Both the position numbers and the translations under genes were made by a program. From assembly GCA_027682205.1 (NCBI GenBank), contig JAQDAD010000001.1:248001-312000 (forward strand): a stretch of 64,000 nucleotides of DNA. The letters run 5' to 3'. Each line of letters begins with the position of its first letter. The first letter of the stretch is position 1. The DNA comes from Streptococcaceae bacterium AF54-32pH5A (GTDB lineage Bacteria > Bacillota > Bacilli > Lactobacillales > Streptococcaceae). Under the pieces are notes generated by a model. It had not been told where the DNA came from and made no database searches. It saw nothing but the letters and a program-made list of their open reading frames with translations. Shown piece after piece: positions 55,722 to 64,000 of the stretch.

Positions 55722-56489
55722 ATGCTAAAGCAAGAAAAACTAGATAGTATTCTAGAAGCAGTAAACACAAAAGGCACTATTACTGTAAAAGAGATTATGG
55801 AGAGTCTTGATGTGTCAGATATGACCGCTCGCCGCTACTTACAAGAATTGGCAGATAAGGATTTGCTGGTACGTGTGCATGGTGGCGCTGAAAAACTTCG
55901 TACAGGTTCTCTCTTAAACAACGAACGGTCAAACGTTGAAAAACAAGGCTTGCAGATTGCTGAAAAACAAGAAATCAGTCGTTTTGCTGGTCATTTGATT
56001 GACGAAGGAGAAACCATTTTTATCGGCCCAGGAACGACCTTGGAGTGTTTTGCTCGTGAACTTCCTATCGATAATATTCGTGTTGTAACAAACAGTCTTC
56101 CTGTTTTTCTTATCCTAAACGAACGAAAACTAACAGATTTGATTCTGATTGGTGGAAACTATCGCTCTATCACTGGTGCTTTTGTAGGGACACTTACCTT
56201 ACAGAATTTGACCAATCTTCAGTTTTCTAAGGCATTTGTAAGCTGTAATGGCATTAAGGATAAGGCTATTGCCACCTTCAGCGAGGAAGAGGGCGAAGTA
56301 CAACGAATCGCCTTGAATAATGCCAATAAAAAATACTTACTGGCAGACCACAGTAAGTTTAATAAGTTTGATTTTTATACCTTCTACAATATCTCAGAGA
56401 TTGATACGATTGTTTCGGATTCTAAACTGAGTCTGGAGACATTTGAAGATCTGTCGAAACAAACAACCATTCTTTTATCAAAACCATAA
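55722..56489 (+). CDS. lacR: DeoR family transcriptional regulator (LacR-like)
   Basis: 255 residues from ATG 55722 (GAGGTGATAAGG upstream). N-terminal winged helix-turn-helix typical of DeoR (VKEIMESLDVSDMTARRYLQELADKDLLVRVHGGAE, about 24-60), then the sugar-phosphate sensor domain with IGPGTTLECFARELP and VSCNGI. It lies tail-to-tail with lacD and probably represses the lac and PTS promoters until tagatose-6-phosphate or a related sugar phosphate appears (known for LacR). The symbol is by context. Confidence 0.85.
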   Translation: MLKQEKLDSILEAVNTKGTITVKEIMESLDVSDMTARRYLQELADKDLLVRVHGGAEKLRTGSLLNNERSNVEKQGLQIAEKQEISRFAGHLIDEGETIFIGPGTTLECFARELPIDNIRVVTNSLPVFLILNERKLTDLILIGGNYRSITGAFVGTLTLQNLTNLQFSKAFVSCNGIKDKAIATFSEEEGEVQRIALNNANKKYLLADHSKFNKFDFYTFYNISEIDTIVSDSKLSLETFEDLSKQTTILLSKP

Positions 56490-56523
56490 AAAATTCCCCT
56501 GCCTCTTGGTGGGGAATTTTTTT
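56488..56523. terminator. Bidirectional terminator between lacR and lacD
   Basis: AAATTCCCC (56491-56499) pairs with GGGGAATTT (56511-56519), with A-run before and T-run after. Confidence 0.88.
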
Positions 56524-56536
56524 GTAGGAGGAAAAC

Positions 56537-57517
56537 TTATACTCGTTCAGTCCATGAAGTCGCTGTTGTTTGAAGAACCTTGTTGAGTTCGTCAATGTTC
56601 TCAAATCCAGTCGTGCGAAGCCATTCACGAGCTGCTGCCTCACCATCTTTGATGTAGGCTTCAACTGAACCAGCCCAGGTTGCACGGCCACAAAGAACGC
56701 CGTTGAAGTTTGCGCCTGATTCGTGGGCAAAGACAAGTGTTTCTTGGAAGAGTTTAGCTGACACTCCCGCACTCAAGTAGATGTATGGCAAGTTAGTCGC
56801 TTCGTCTTGTGCTTTAAAGAAGGCTGCTGCTTCTTCACGAGTATAAACTACTTCATCATCACCAAATCCTTCAACGTATTTGACGTTGACTGGAACTTCC
56901 ACTTTCAAAACATCAATGTTAAAGCGTGGGTCTGAGAAGACCTTCATGGCACCGATAACCTTGTGTGGTTTCACTTTAGCGTATTCTGCAGAACCTGCAT
57001 CAGCGATTTTTTCATCGTAAGCCAAGATTTCAAGGAAGAATGGAATGTCTTCCGCCACACACTCAGAACCAATACGTTCAATGTAGGCTTGTTTTTGTTG
57101 GTTGAGTTCATCAGAGCTGTCCACATCATAGTAAAGCAAGAACTTAACAGCGTCTGCGCCTTGTTCCTTGATGCGTTTTGCAGACCAAATATCCAAGCAG
57201 TCAGGCAAGCGTTTGGTGCTTGTTGTGTCGTAACCTGTTTTCTCATAAGCAAGGAGAAGACCAGCATTGGCATCAAGCGCTTTTGTAGCTGGAAGACCAT
57301 ACTCAGGGTCAAGGAGCATAGATGAAGCATATTTTGTCAATTCATCAGCTACTAATACTTTAAGTTCTTCCATTTGAGCGACAGTTGGTTCTTCTATTTG
57401 GTATTGAGCCATAAGGCGTTTCAAAGCACCACGTTGGTCAAAGGCCAAAGCAGAAATGATGCCGTTCTCGTCGGAGAGTTTTTGCAAGCGTGCACGTTTT
57501 TGTTCTGTTAAAACCAT
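56537..57517 (-). CDS. lacD: Tagatose 1,6-diphosphate aldolase
   Basis: 326 residues, class I (Schiff-base) aldolase. Splits tagatose-1,6-bisphosphate into DHAP and glyceraldehyde-3-phosphate. Markers: [40 protein letters not shown] with the catalytic Lys (about 126) and VLKVEVPVN with a second Lys. Last gene of lacABCD; starts two bases after lacC stops. Confidence 0.96.
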   Translation of the reverse strand: MVLTEQKRARLQKLSDENGIISALAFDQRGALKRLMAQYQIEEPTVAQMEELKVLVADELTKYASSMLLDPEYGLPATKALDANAGLLLAYEKTGYDTTSTKRLPDCLDIWSAKRIKEQGADAVKFLLYYDVDSSDELNQQKQAYIERIGSECVAEDIPFFLEILAYDEKIADAGSAEYAKVKPHKVIGAMKVFSDPRFNIDVLKVEVPVNVKYVEGFGDDEVVYTREEAAAFFKAQDEATNLPYIYLSAGVSAKLFQETLVFAHESGANFNGVLCGRATWAGSVEAYIKDGEAAAREWLRTTGFENIDELNKVLQTTATSWTERV

Positions 57518-57518
57518 T

Positions 57519-58448
57519 TTATACCTCTTTTACTATTAATTGATCATATAAAGCTTGATAGTTGGCCATATTGACATGACCTGTCATCTTTTCTTGAGCA
57601 TTGAGCATACCAAGGACATTGGCCTTGATGAGGAGTTCTTGATCAGATTCCTTATGAAGAACTCCTGATGAAATCCCTGCAACAGTAGAATCTCCAGATC
57701 CAACAGGGTTGACTACCTGGATTCTAGGAATATCTACCTTGTAGAAAGTATTACCATGTTTGGCAAAGGCACCGTTAGCACCAAGTGAAACGATAATCCA
57801 CTCAATTCCTGCAAATAGAGGCTCTTGAAGAACTTCTTTTAATTCATCCAAATCCTCAGAAACTTCTTTTCCAAGAAGTTGAGACAATTCCTCATTATTT
57901 GGTTTGATTACTGTTGGTTTATGTGGTGATTCAAGAACAGCCTGAAGGGCCACACCTGAGCAATCTAAAACAACTGGTTTCCTTGCTTTATTAGCAAGCT
58001 CTACCAAGTTCGCATAGTAGTCAACTGGAAGGCCAGCTGGAAGACTACCTGAGATGGCTACTACTTCTACAGTGTCAAGAAGTTTCTCGAAATGAGCTAA
58101 GAAATCTTGCCCTTCTTGTTCCAGAACTTCAGGTCCTTTTTCAAGTATTTCTGTTTGGTTGTCTCCGTGCAAAATAGCGATACAGTTACGAGTTTCCCCT
58201 TGAATGGAGAAGAAATCTTTCTTTACTTGATTATCGATATTTTCAACTAAAAACTCACCAAGTTTACCACCGACTAAACCGGTAGCCAGGACAGAATCAC
58301 CAAATTCTGAAAGAACACGTGTAACATTGAGACCTTTACCACCAGCTGTCTTGGTCACGTCCACCACACGGTTGACAGTATCAATTTTCAATTCATCCAA
58401 AGGATAGGAAATATCAATGGACGGATTCATCGTGACTGTTAAAATCAT
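57519..58448 (-). CDS. lacC: Tagatose-6-phosphate kinase
   Basis: 309 residues of the PfkB sugar kinase family; phosphorylates tagatose-6-phosphate with ATP. N-terminal [26 protein letters not shown] for substrate binding, and the C-terminal PfkB signature [13 protein letters not shown] with the catalytic Asp. AGAGGTG precedes the ATG; ten bases separate it from lacB. Confidence 0.96.
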   Translation of the reverse strand: MILTVTMNPSIDISYPLDELKIDTVNRVVDVTKTAGGKGLNVTRVLSEFGDSVLATGLVGGKLGEFLVENIDNQVKKDFFSIQGETRNCIAILHGDNQTEILEKGPEVLEQEGQDFLAHFEKLLDTVEVVAISGSLPAGLPVDYYANLVELANKARKPVVLDCSGVALQAVLESPHKPTVIKPNNEELSQLLGKEVSEDLDELKEVLQEPLFAGIEWIIVSLGANGAFAKHGNTFYKVDIPRIQVVNPVGSGDSTVAGISSGVLHKESDQELLIKANVLGMLNAQEKMTGHVNMANYQALYDQLIVKEV

Positions 58449-58458
58449 GCGTCACCTC

Positions 58459-58974
58459 TTAGTCGTGGTATTCACCACGATCCCATTTTTCAAGGAATTC
58501 TGTAAAGAAGTTTGCATCTGCTTGATGAGCATTGTGAGTTTCTACATGCTCGATTTTAGCGATCAATTTTTTGTTTTCTTCAGATGGTTTGTATTCAGCA
58601 TTGATGAAAGCTTCAATGATATCACACATAAGCAATTCACCAGTAATTTTACCACCAAAACCAATAACGTTAGCGTTCAATTGTTCTTTTGCATAAAGTG
58701 CTGTTGTCATATCACGAACCAAGGCAGAACGAACTCCTGGAACTTTATTTACAGCATTATTGATACCAACACCAGTACCGCAGATACATACCCCAAGATC
58801 AGCTTGGCCGCTAGTTACAGCTTCACCAACTTTTTTACCAAAGATTGGGTAGTGAGTACGTGTATGGTCATATGTACCAAAGTCAATGACTTCATATCCC
58901 TTTGATTTCAAAAATTCTGAAACCGCCATTTTTTCATCTGTTACGATGTGGTCACATCCGATTGCAATTCTCAT
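58459..58974 (-). CDS. lacB: Galactose-6-phosphate isomerase subunit LacB
   Basis: 171 residues of the RpiB/LacAB fold. With LacA it isomerises galactose-6-phosphate to tagatose-6-phosphate. [15 protein letters not shown] (active-site His/Asp), [17 protein letters not shown] with the catalytic Cys, and [22 protein letters not shown]. About 30 bases separate it from lacA. Confidence 0.96.
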   Translation of the reverse strand: MRIAIGCDHIVTDEKMAVSEFLKSKGYEVIDFGTYDHTRTHYPIFGKKVGEAVTSGQADLGVCICGTGVGINNAVNKVPGVRSALVRDMTTALYAKEQLNANVIGFGGKITGELLMCDIIEAFINAEYKPSEENKKLIAKIEHVETHNAHQADANFFTEFLEKWDRGEYHD

Positions 58975-59004
58975 TTTTAACTTACCTTTCTTACTGTAAT
59001 CTAA

Positions 59005-59430
59005 TTAACACATTTTGTTCAACATGTCGACCCGAATTTGGTGACGACCACCGTCGTATTTACCGTTAACAAAACCTTTAGCAATATTTTTAGCCAATTC
59101 ATCACCAACAAGTTGTGCACCCATAGTGATCATGCGAGAGTTGTTGTGTCCACGAGTCATGTAAGCTGAACGTTCGTCAGATACTTCTGCAGCAACCATT
59201 CCTTTGATTTTTGTTGCGACCATAAATGGACCAGCTCCATAAGCATCAATCACGATACCAAGGTTTTGTTCTTCTTTGTTTACTTCTGCAGCAACAGCAA
59301 GAGTCAAATCGACAAAGTCTTGACCTTCAGCTGTAACATCCACAACGTGGAAGTTTTCTTTTTCCAAGAAGTCTTTCACAACTTCTTTCAATCTCAAACC
59401 TGCAGCATCTGCACCGATAACAATAGACAT
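59005..59430 (-). CDS. lacA: Galactose-6-phosphate isomerase subunit LacA
   Basis: 141 residues, partner of LacB. Starts [22 protein letters not shown]; the position of the LacB catalytic Cys reads [10 protein letters not shown] here, the usual LacA state. [17 protein letters not shown] is the phosphate loop. First gene of lacABCD, behind a 290-base leader carrying the promoter and operator repeats. Confidence 0.96.
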   Translation of the reverse strand: MSIVIGADAAGLRLKEVVKDFLEKENFHVVDVTAEGQDFVDLTLAVAAEVNKEEQNLGIVIDAYGAGPFMVATKIKGMVAAEVSDERSAYMTRGHNNSRMITMGAQLVGDELAKNIAKGFVNGKYDGGRHQIRVDMLNKMC

Positions 59431-59617
59431 ATTGTATACTCCTTTTTATTTTTCTAGGCTAGTAAAACCTTTTATAGTTAGTATTATAAGTACAAAAGGC
59501 TTTCTAGCAGTTTATTGACAAATTGAATTGAATAAGCTGTTCGACATCTTATCCAAGTCTAGGAAATCAATTTCCCAGAAATAATACTTTCTTAATCAGA
59601 AAGAATATAACAAGCAA

Positions 59618-59705
59618 TTGTTTGTTTGTGACAAACATCATTTGTTTCTTACAAACATAATATACTCCTATTTTACGCAAAAGTCAACAGCAAATGTTTG
59701 TTTCT
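59618..59705 (-). promoter_or_regulatory. lacABCD promoter with flanking TGTTTGT operator repeats
   Basis: Minus strand TTGACT (59682-59687), 17 bases, TATATT (59659-59664). TGTTTGTAAGAAACAAA and TGTTTGTCACAAACAAACA follow the -10 (about 59618-59657), and AGAAACAAACA stands upstream (about 59694-59705): probable LacR sites on both sides. The rest of the 59431-59723 gap holds only AT-rich leader sequence, with a TATAAT near 59484 lacking a well-placed -35. Confidence 0.75.
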
Positions 59706-59723
59706 GTGTTATATTTTTTAAAA

Positions 59724-60620
59724 TTATAAGATTTCGATCTCAAAACCAATCTGATCGACTTCACCTGATTCTAAGAGACGAACATTCTTTTTATCTTCTA
59801 AATGATTTCCTTCTTCAAGTGAGGTTGATAAGCCTGACCAGGGTTCAAAAGCGATGAAAGGACCTTTATTTAGGGTAGACCAAATGATGAGATTAGGAAA
59901 CTCTTGGAAGTTTACTTTCAATCCCTTATCATGCTTTCGCGAGCGAAGCGCAATTGTTCTAGATTGCAACTCATCGAGTGTCACTGCGTCAACACTGAAC
60001 AAATCGTAACTAAGATCCACTTCCTTTTGAGAAACCAACCATGGACTTCTATCTTGGAAGTCTAAGAGTCCAATTTCTGGAAAAGGACGGGGAACAGAGC
60101 AAGTCTCTTCTTTTTCAAACTCCAAATAGTAATCTTCATAAACTTCATCATCAAGTAGAGGACAATTAAATCCTGGATGTCCTCCTATAAAGAATGGCAT
60201 TACTTTATTCGTTTCTTTATTAAAGACTTTGTATTGAGTACGAACAGTCTTGCCAGTCACTAGATAAGTGATTTCAAGGCGGAAATGATAAGGATAGTTT
60301 TGATAAGTATTCTCATCATCTTCGATAGCAAAAGTTACGCTATTTTCTGTTTGGTCAACTAAATCAAATTCATTCTTACGGACTAGACCATGACGCGGAA
60401 TGCTTCCTTTTGTTTCCGTTCCATCTGCGTGACTATAGAAGGCTGTATCCTCTCTCAAAGAACCACAGATTGGAAAAAGTACTGGAGCTTGCCCACTCCA
60501 ATAGGTTGCATCTCCTTGCCACAAGTACTCAATGCCATCTCGGTCCTTAATTGACGACAATGCGCCACCTAAGGTTTTAAACTGGACCGTTAACTGCTCT
60601 GATTTTACTTCAATTACCAT
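59724..60620 (-). CDS. lacX: Aldose 1-epimerase family protein LacX
   Basis: 298 residues from ATG 60620 (GGAG seven bases upstream). Starts MVIEVKSEQLTVQFKTLGGALSSIKD and has APVLFPICGSL, FFIGGHPGFNCP and a C-terminal FIAFEPWSGLSTSLEEG, close to LacX of Lactococcus lac operons as I recall it. Fold as galactose mutarotase; may bind or epimerise the incoming sugar phosphate. It stands between the PTS genes and lacABCD; a terminator lies only 32 bases upstream of its start, so it depends on read-through or a weak promoter. Confidence 0.88.
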   Translation of the reverse strand: MVIEVKSEQLTVQFKTLGGALSSIKDRDGIEYLWQGDATYWSGQAPVLFPICGSLREDTAFYSHADGTETKGSIPRHGLVRKNEFDLVDQTENSVTFAIEDDENTYQNYPYHFRLEITYLVTGKTVRTQYKVFNKETNKVMPFFIGGHPGFNCPLLDDEVYEDYYLEFEKEETCSVPRPFPEIGLLDFQDRSPWLVSQKEVDLSYDLFSVDAVTLDELQSRTIALRSRKHDKGLKVNFQEFPNLIIWSTLNKGPFIAFEPWSGLSTSLEEGNHLEDKKNVRLLESGEVDQIGFEIEIL

Positions 60621-60651
60621 AATGTTCTCCAACTATTTTTAGATTCAAGAT

Positions 60652-60700
60652 AAAAAACTAGGTTGCCACTCCCAATGTCGGAAATTGACAACCTAGTTTT
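60652..60700 (-). terminator. Terminator between PTS IIC and lacX
   Basis: Minus strand AAAACTAGGTTG, 23-base loop, CAACCTAGTTTT, TT. A 12-bp stem that would shorten most PTS transcripts before lacX. Confidence 0.82.
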
Positions 60701-60726
60701 CACAATTTACATTTTATAGGAGCGAA

Positions 60727-62202
60727 TTATTTAGCATTTGCTGCGTATTCTTCGTTACGTTTGATCATTTGTTTTCTATACCAAGCAAAGATACCTACAT
60801 AGAATACAAGGAAGGCTGCTGCACCAAGGATTGCTTTAATATCACCTGTTGTAGCATTACCGATTGCCCAACCAAATAGTTTTTCGATTGGTCCTTCAAG
60901 AGTTGAGTGAGTGATCAATTGAGTTTGGCTCACACCTTCTGGGAAGGCACCTACACCTTTAGCAAGTTCTGTTGCAAATGGAGCGATAAGAGTACCTGAA
61001 AGAAGGAAGAGAGGCAACAAGAGTGTTCCGAAGATAATCATACGGAGCAATTTACCACGTGTAACGACCAAAAGAGCTGGAGTTACACCCATAGCGATGA
61101 TACCTGCAAGTGGCAAGATACCATTTCCGACGTTTGAAAGAAGCACTGCTTCAATCAACATGATTGGTGCAAGTACGTTGGCACAAGCCCAGATTTCAGC
61201 ACGACCAGCGATGAAAGGCCAGTCAAGACCGATGTTGAACTTACGTCCTTGAAGACGTTTAGTAGCAACGTTTGTGATACCTTGTGAAAGTGGTTCTACG
61301 GCTGCGATGAACCAAGATCCGATAAGTGAGAAGAGCTCCAAGCAGACACCGGCAGTCAAACCAAGGCTCAACCAACCTTTAATAACAAGTTCCCATTTAT
61401 CAGCTCCTTCTACACCAGCAACTGGGTGTGGAGTTCCCATCAAACCAATAACGATACCAAGGATGAAACCGATGAAGAATTTAGATCCCCAGAAACCGAT
61501 TTTCTTGTTCAATTTTGCAGCGTCAAAGTCATACTTATCAAGACCTGGCAATACTTTATCGAAGATCTTATCCAAAACCATGATAACTGGGTTCATCATG
61601 TAGTTCATGTGAGTTGAAGTCATTGGTGATGAACTTGGTGCGTTAAGAAGGTCATCAAAAGTTGGCTTCATCAAGTCAGAGTTGATAATTTTCAAAACAC
61701 CTACAAGGACAACCGCAGCAGTCGCGATGAAGAGTGAAACCCCTTGGCTAACTCCATTGTTGTCTGCGTACCATTTGATCAAAAGACCAGTGATTGACAA
61801 ATGCCAGATATCGAAGATATCGACATCAAGTGTGTCCGTTTTCTTCATTGCAAGCATCACAACGTTGACAATCAACATGACAAGCAAGAAGTAAAGTGTC
61901 CATGCAGAACCCCAAGTGATGGTTGCAAGTGGTGCCCAACCAACGTCAGTGATGTTCAACTGGATACCAGTATTTTCAACGAATTTCGCAAGTGATGCTG
62001 AGAAAGCTCCGTTGAGCATACCGATGATAGCACCGATACCAGTAAGGGCGATGGCAAGTTTGATACCACCTTCAAGCGCTTTGGAGAATTTCACTCCAAA
62101 TAGTAAGGCCAATACTGTCAAGATGATCAGCATGATGATAGGACCACCCATTTCCAAGACTGGCTTGAAAATCTTATTGGCTAGTTCGATAATGACATCC
62201 AT
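60727..62202 (-). CDS. PTS galactitol-type transporter subunit IIC
   Basis: 491 residues, highly hydrophobic with about 10-12 membrane helices; GatC family. Starts MDVIIELANKIFKPVLEMGGPIIM and contains GWAPLATITWGSAWTLYF, AGVEGADKWELVIKGW and GLDWPFIAGRAEIWACAN. Context with lacABCD implies galactose (delivered as galactose-6-phosphate) rather than galactitol as the likely substrate. The order IIA-IIB-IIC is one operon. Confidence 0.93.
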   Translation of the reverse strand: MDVIIELANKIFKPVLEMGGPIIMLIILTVLALLFGVKFSKALEGGIKLAIALTGIGAIIGMLNGAFSASLAKFVENTGIQLNITDVGWAPLATITWGSAWTLYFLLVMLIVNVVMLAMKKTDTLDVDIFDIWHLSITGLLIKWYADNNGVSQGVSLFIATAAVVLVGVLKIINSDLMKPTFDDLLNAPSSSPMTSTHMNYMMNPVIMVLDKIFDKVLPGLDKYDFDAAKLNKKIGFWGSKFFIGFILGIVIGLMGTPHPVAGVEGADKWELVIKGWLSLGLTAGVCLELFSLIGSWFIAAVEPLSQGITNVATKRLQGRKFNIGLDWPFIAGRAEIWACANVLAPIMLIEAVLLSNVGNGILPLAGIIAMGVTPALLVVTRGKLLRMIIFGTLLLPLFLLSGTLIAPFATELAKGVGAFPEGVSQTQLITHSTLEGPIEKLFGWAIGNATTGDIKAILGAAAFLVFYVGIFAWYRKQMIKRNEEYAANAK

Positions 62203-62246
62203 AATAGTTCCTCCCTTTATTTTTATGGAATCTTACAAAATAATAA

Positions 62247-62552
62247 TTAGCTTAGTCCGTGTTCTTTGATAGCTGCCTCAATATTGTCAAATACTGGAGC
62301 GCTCATTGCTGGAATACGGAACAAGATTGGTCCAGCTTCGATAACTGGAATACCTGGTTCAAAACCAAGATCTGTTGCAGCGATTGGTGTGAAGATATCA
62401 TAGCCTTTCATAAGGTCTTCATTCACATCTTTAACCATGACTGCATCACAGTGAACATCGTAACCACGGCTTGAAAGCTCTTCTTCTAGAGCACTTTTAA
62501 TTTGGTGACTTGAGTTTACACCTGCACCGCAGGCAGCAAGAATTTTAATCAT
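62247..62552 (-). CDS. PTS galactitol-type subunit IIB
   Basis: 101 residues. The phospho-cysteine lies in the P-loop MIKILAACGAGVNSSHQIK (Cys about 9). Compact alpha/beta fold of the GatB class. Receives phosphate from IIA and passes it to the sugar in IIC. Spaced 44 bases from IIC and 37 from IIA. Confidence 0.93.
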   Translation of the reverse strand: MIKILAACGAGVNSSHQIKSALEEELSSRGYDVHCDAVMVKDVNEDLMKGYDIFTPIAATDLGFEPGIPVIEAGPILFRIPAMSAPVFDNIEAAIKEHGLS

Positions 62553-62589
62553 TAGGATTTCCTCCGATTTATTATTTATAATGTACGAT

Positions 62590-63066
62590 TTAAGCTGTTA
62601 CTTCAGAAATGTAACTGTAGAGAGCTTCTGGTTCGGAAATTTTTGCCAAATCTTCTAGGTGACCATTTCCTGTAAAGAAGTCCATCAACTGAGCAAGAAT
62701 GTTAGTTTGACTTGAACTTGAGTTGTTAATGATAAAGAAGATTAGCGATACTTCCACTTCCTTATCAGGAGCAATCATATTGTGAAAAGTTACTGGTTTA
62801 TCTAATCGAACAACCACCACTTTCTCAGCTAGATTATGAACAATATCTGTATGAGGAATCGCTACATTTGGCAAGTCCTTTCCAAGAAATTCCATATCTA
62901 AGCCAGTTGGAAATGACTTTTCACGCGTGATCAAGGCTTCACGATAAGTTGGAGTCACTATTTCTCGTTCTTCCAACAGGGTTGCTACCTGATCAAAGAG
63001 TTGTTCTTGATTATCCGCTTCTAAGCAAAACACGAGGTCTTTGTCAAAGAAATGATCTAATCCCAT
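62590..63066 (-). CDS. PTS fructose/galactitol-type subunit IIA
   Basis: 158 residues of the PTS EIIA type 2 domain. The phospho-histidine is in LPNVAIPHTDIVH (about 72), preceded by LITREKSFPTGLDM. First gene of the PTS operon. AAGGGAAA precedes the ATG. Promoter, cre and operator sequences lie directly upstream. Confidence 0.93.
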   Translation of the reverse strand: MGLDHFFDKDLVFCLEADNQEQLFDQVATLLEEREIVTPTYREALITREKSFPTGLDMEFLGKDLPNVAIPHTDIVHNLAEKVVVVRLDKPVTFHNMIAPDKEVEVSLIFFIINNSSSSQTNILAQLMDFFTGNGHLEDLAKISEPEALYSYISEVTA

Positions 63067-63103
63067 AACAGTTTCCCTTCTTTCAATTAACTTTTACGTT
63101 ATA

Positions 63104-63154
63104 AGTATAACACTATATGAAATCGTTGTCAATACTTTTTGTTTTATTTTGTTT
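63104..63154 (-). promoter_or_regulatory. PTS operon promoter with cre over the -35 and LacR-like operator
   Basis: Minus strand TTGACA (63127-63132), 17 bases, TATACT (63104-63109). ATGAAATCGTTGTCAA at 63117-63132 fits the cre consensus at 14 of 16 and covers the -35. TTTTTGTTTTATTTTGTTT at 63136-63154 repeats the sequence in front of the lacR gene; TGTTTTGTTTAAT follows near 63171. Confidence 0.78.
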
Positions 63155-63221
63155 CTTTTTTTATAAATTCTGTTTTGTTTAATGAATACAATCAATATCA
63201 AACAATTCTTGATTTCATCTA

Positions 63222-63252
63222 CAAAAAAAAGAAGGCTCAGCCTTCTTTTTTT
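63222..63252 (-). terminator. Terminator of the lic operon
   Basis: AGAAGGC, loop TCA, GCCTTCT flanked by A- and T-runs, directly after licC; symmetrical enough to work on both strands. Confidence 0.88.
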
Positions 63253-63258
63253 GATTGG

Positions 63259-63948
63259 TTACTTAATAGAAGATAAAATTTCTTCTAGTTTTTGATAGTC
63301 TTTAACACTATCGATTTCATAGATGCTATTGCCTTCTAATTCTTCGACATACACATCTAATTCCTTGATATTGTCTTTAACCATGTTATCCCAGTAGAGG
63401 TCAACAAATTCGCCGCTTGCATAAGCTTTGTCAATAAAGCCAACAATCTTTTCTGCGGTTGGAGCATCCCAGAATGATACACCACTCAAAATACGGCCAG
63501 CTTTGCTATCAACAATGATGTCTTGAACCTTATAGTCATCACCATAGACCAAGAACCATTCATTTTCACAATCTTCACGATACACACTGAAGTAAGTAGA
63601 ACGGTCGATATCATTGCGGAACATGTTCTTGAAAAGATAATTGTCCGCATCAATGACATAGCTGTTAGCTAAGGCTTCTTTAACAAGATAAAGTGAGTAG
63701 AAATTGTTGTAATCGGCATACTTGTCGTTAAAGACTAAACGGACACCATATTTTTCTTTTAGGTAGTCAAATTGTTCTTTGAGGTAGCCAACAACAATGA
63801 TAATCTCATCGATTCCTCTTTCTTTCAAGAATTCGATTTGGTATTCTACTAAGGGTTTTTGGTTAACCTTAACCAAGGCTTTGGGTGTATTTTCGGTCAT
63901 AGGACGCAGACGAGTTCCCAACCCCGCTGCCAAGATGATTGCTTTCAC
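63259..63948 (-). CDS. licC: Choline-phosphate cytidylyltransferase
   Basis: 229 residues, the LicC length in pneumococcus. Makes CDP-choline from phosphocholine and CTP for decorating teichoic and lipoteichoic acids. N-terminal nucleotidyltransferase loop AIILAAGLGTRLRPMTENTPKAL (about 3-25), metal-site Asp in YVIDADNYLF, then FWDAPTAEKIVGFID and a C-terminal EIDSVKDYQKLEEIL. The start codon is GTG, with AAAGGAG upstream. Eleven bases after the probable licB stop. Confidence 0.94.
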   Translation of the reverse strand: MKAIILAAGLGTRLRPMTENTPKALVKVNQKPLVEYQIEFLKERGIDEIIIVVGYLKEQFDYLKEKYGVRLVFNDKYADYNNFYSLYLVKEALANSYVIDADNYLFKNMFRNDIDRSTYFSVYREDCENEWFLVYGDDYKVQDIIVDSKAGRILSGVSFWDAPTAEKIVGFIDKAYASGEFVDLYWDNMVKDNIKELDVYVEELEGNSIYEIDSVKDYQKLEEILSSIK

Positions 63949-63959
63949 GCTATTCTCCT

Positions 63960-64000
63960 TTATTCTTTAATAATAATATAAACACCAGCCATGACAACAA
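63960..64000 (-). CDS. licB: C-terminal end of probable choline transporter LicB
   Basis: Only the last 12 codons and TAA are in the window: VVMAGVYIIIKE, the end of a hydrophobic helix as in EamA-type transporters. Assigned to LicB because licB precedes licC in related streptococci; the sequence alone is too short to prove it. Confidence 0.6.
   Translation of the reverse strand, partial: VVMAGVYIIIKE

Overview
The window is about 64 kb of a low-GC Gram-positive chromosome and reads as a mitis-group Streptococcus (pneumococcus, S. mitis, S. oralis or a close relative). Lineage markers are RexA/RexB instead of RecBCD, zinc-linked Pht histidine-triad surface proteins with AdcAII, choline-phosphate cytidylyltransferase LicC, a preQ1-II riboswitch and an asd-type leader RNA. 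Blocks that I recall from pneumococcal maps are present, but the joins between them (rexAB next to a polyamine operon; pts and nrd genes next to pht genes; galactose PTS genes next to lic) suggest a commensal relative rather than S. pneumoniae itself. That last step is inference. No insertion sequence, prophage, CRISPR array or rRNA was seen.

Layout. 1-4.6 kb: rexA (cut by the window edge) and rexB. 4.7-10.8 kb: an EVE-domain protein with a MarR regulator, a HAD phosphatase, an ABC exporter convergent with a two-component system, and a TraX-like protein. 10.9-18.0 kb: a tightly coupled six-gene polyamine operon (arginine to agmatine, putrescine, carboxyspermidine and spermidine), preceded by a strongly structured 330-nt leader RNA ending in an intrinsic terminator. 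18.2-25.1 kb: uncharacterised membrane proteins, a neopullulanase, a nucleotidyltransferase-fold protein, a lipid kinase and a SAP-domain protein. 25.2-34.1 kb: rlmD, a DUF1002 protein, then the translation and nucleotide operon tdk-prfA-prmC-tsaC-GNAT-glyA-ndpA-pvaA. 34.2-42.6 kb: tautomerase, mnmE, dapA, asd with its leader RNA, tRNA-Thr, queT with its riboswitch, gtrA, mscL, hemH and pepT. 42.7-49.5 kb: a zinc-uptake locus (two Pht proteins flanking adcAII) under AdcR-like operators. 49.6-55.6 kb: ptsHI divergent from nrdHEF, with tandem NrdR boxes. 55.7-63.2 kb: a DeoR regulator, the tagatose-6-phosphate genes lacABCD, lacX and a galactitol-type PTS (IIA, IIB, IIC). 63.3-64 kb: licC and the tail of licB.

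How it fits together. The galactitol-type PTS probably delivers galactose-6-phosphate, LacAB, LacC and LacD convert it to triose phosphates, and a DeoR/LacR regulator plus CcpA (a cre overlaps the PTS -35) control the region. HPr and enzyme I encoded nearby would feed phosphate to it. PrmC methylates the release factor encoded just before it. DapA and Asd share the aspartate pathway.

The most interesting unexplained element is the structured RNA at about 17669-17999: a good promoter with a dyad over its -35, a long-range closing helix, several internal hairpins and a terminator 65 nt before the decarboxylase start. Other points worth a look are a probable leaderless gtrA mRNA, a spermidine synthase homologue without a visible SpeD partner, a divergent pair of related unknown membrane proteins, a hemH with no other heme gene in view, and loss of the expected iron-sulfur cysteines in both RexB and RlmD.
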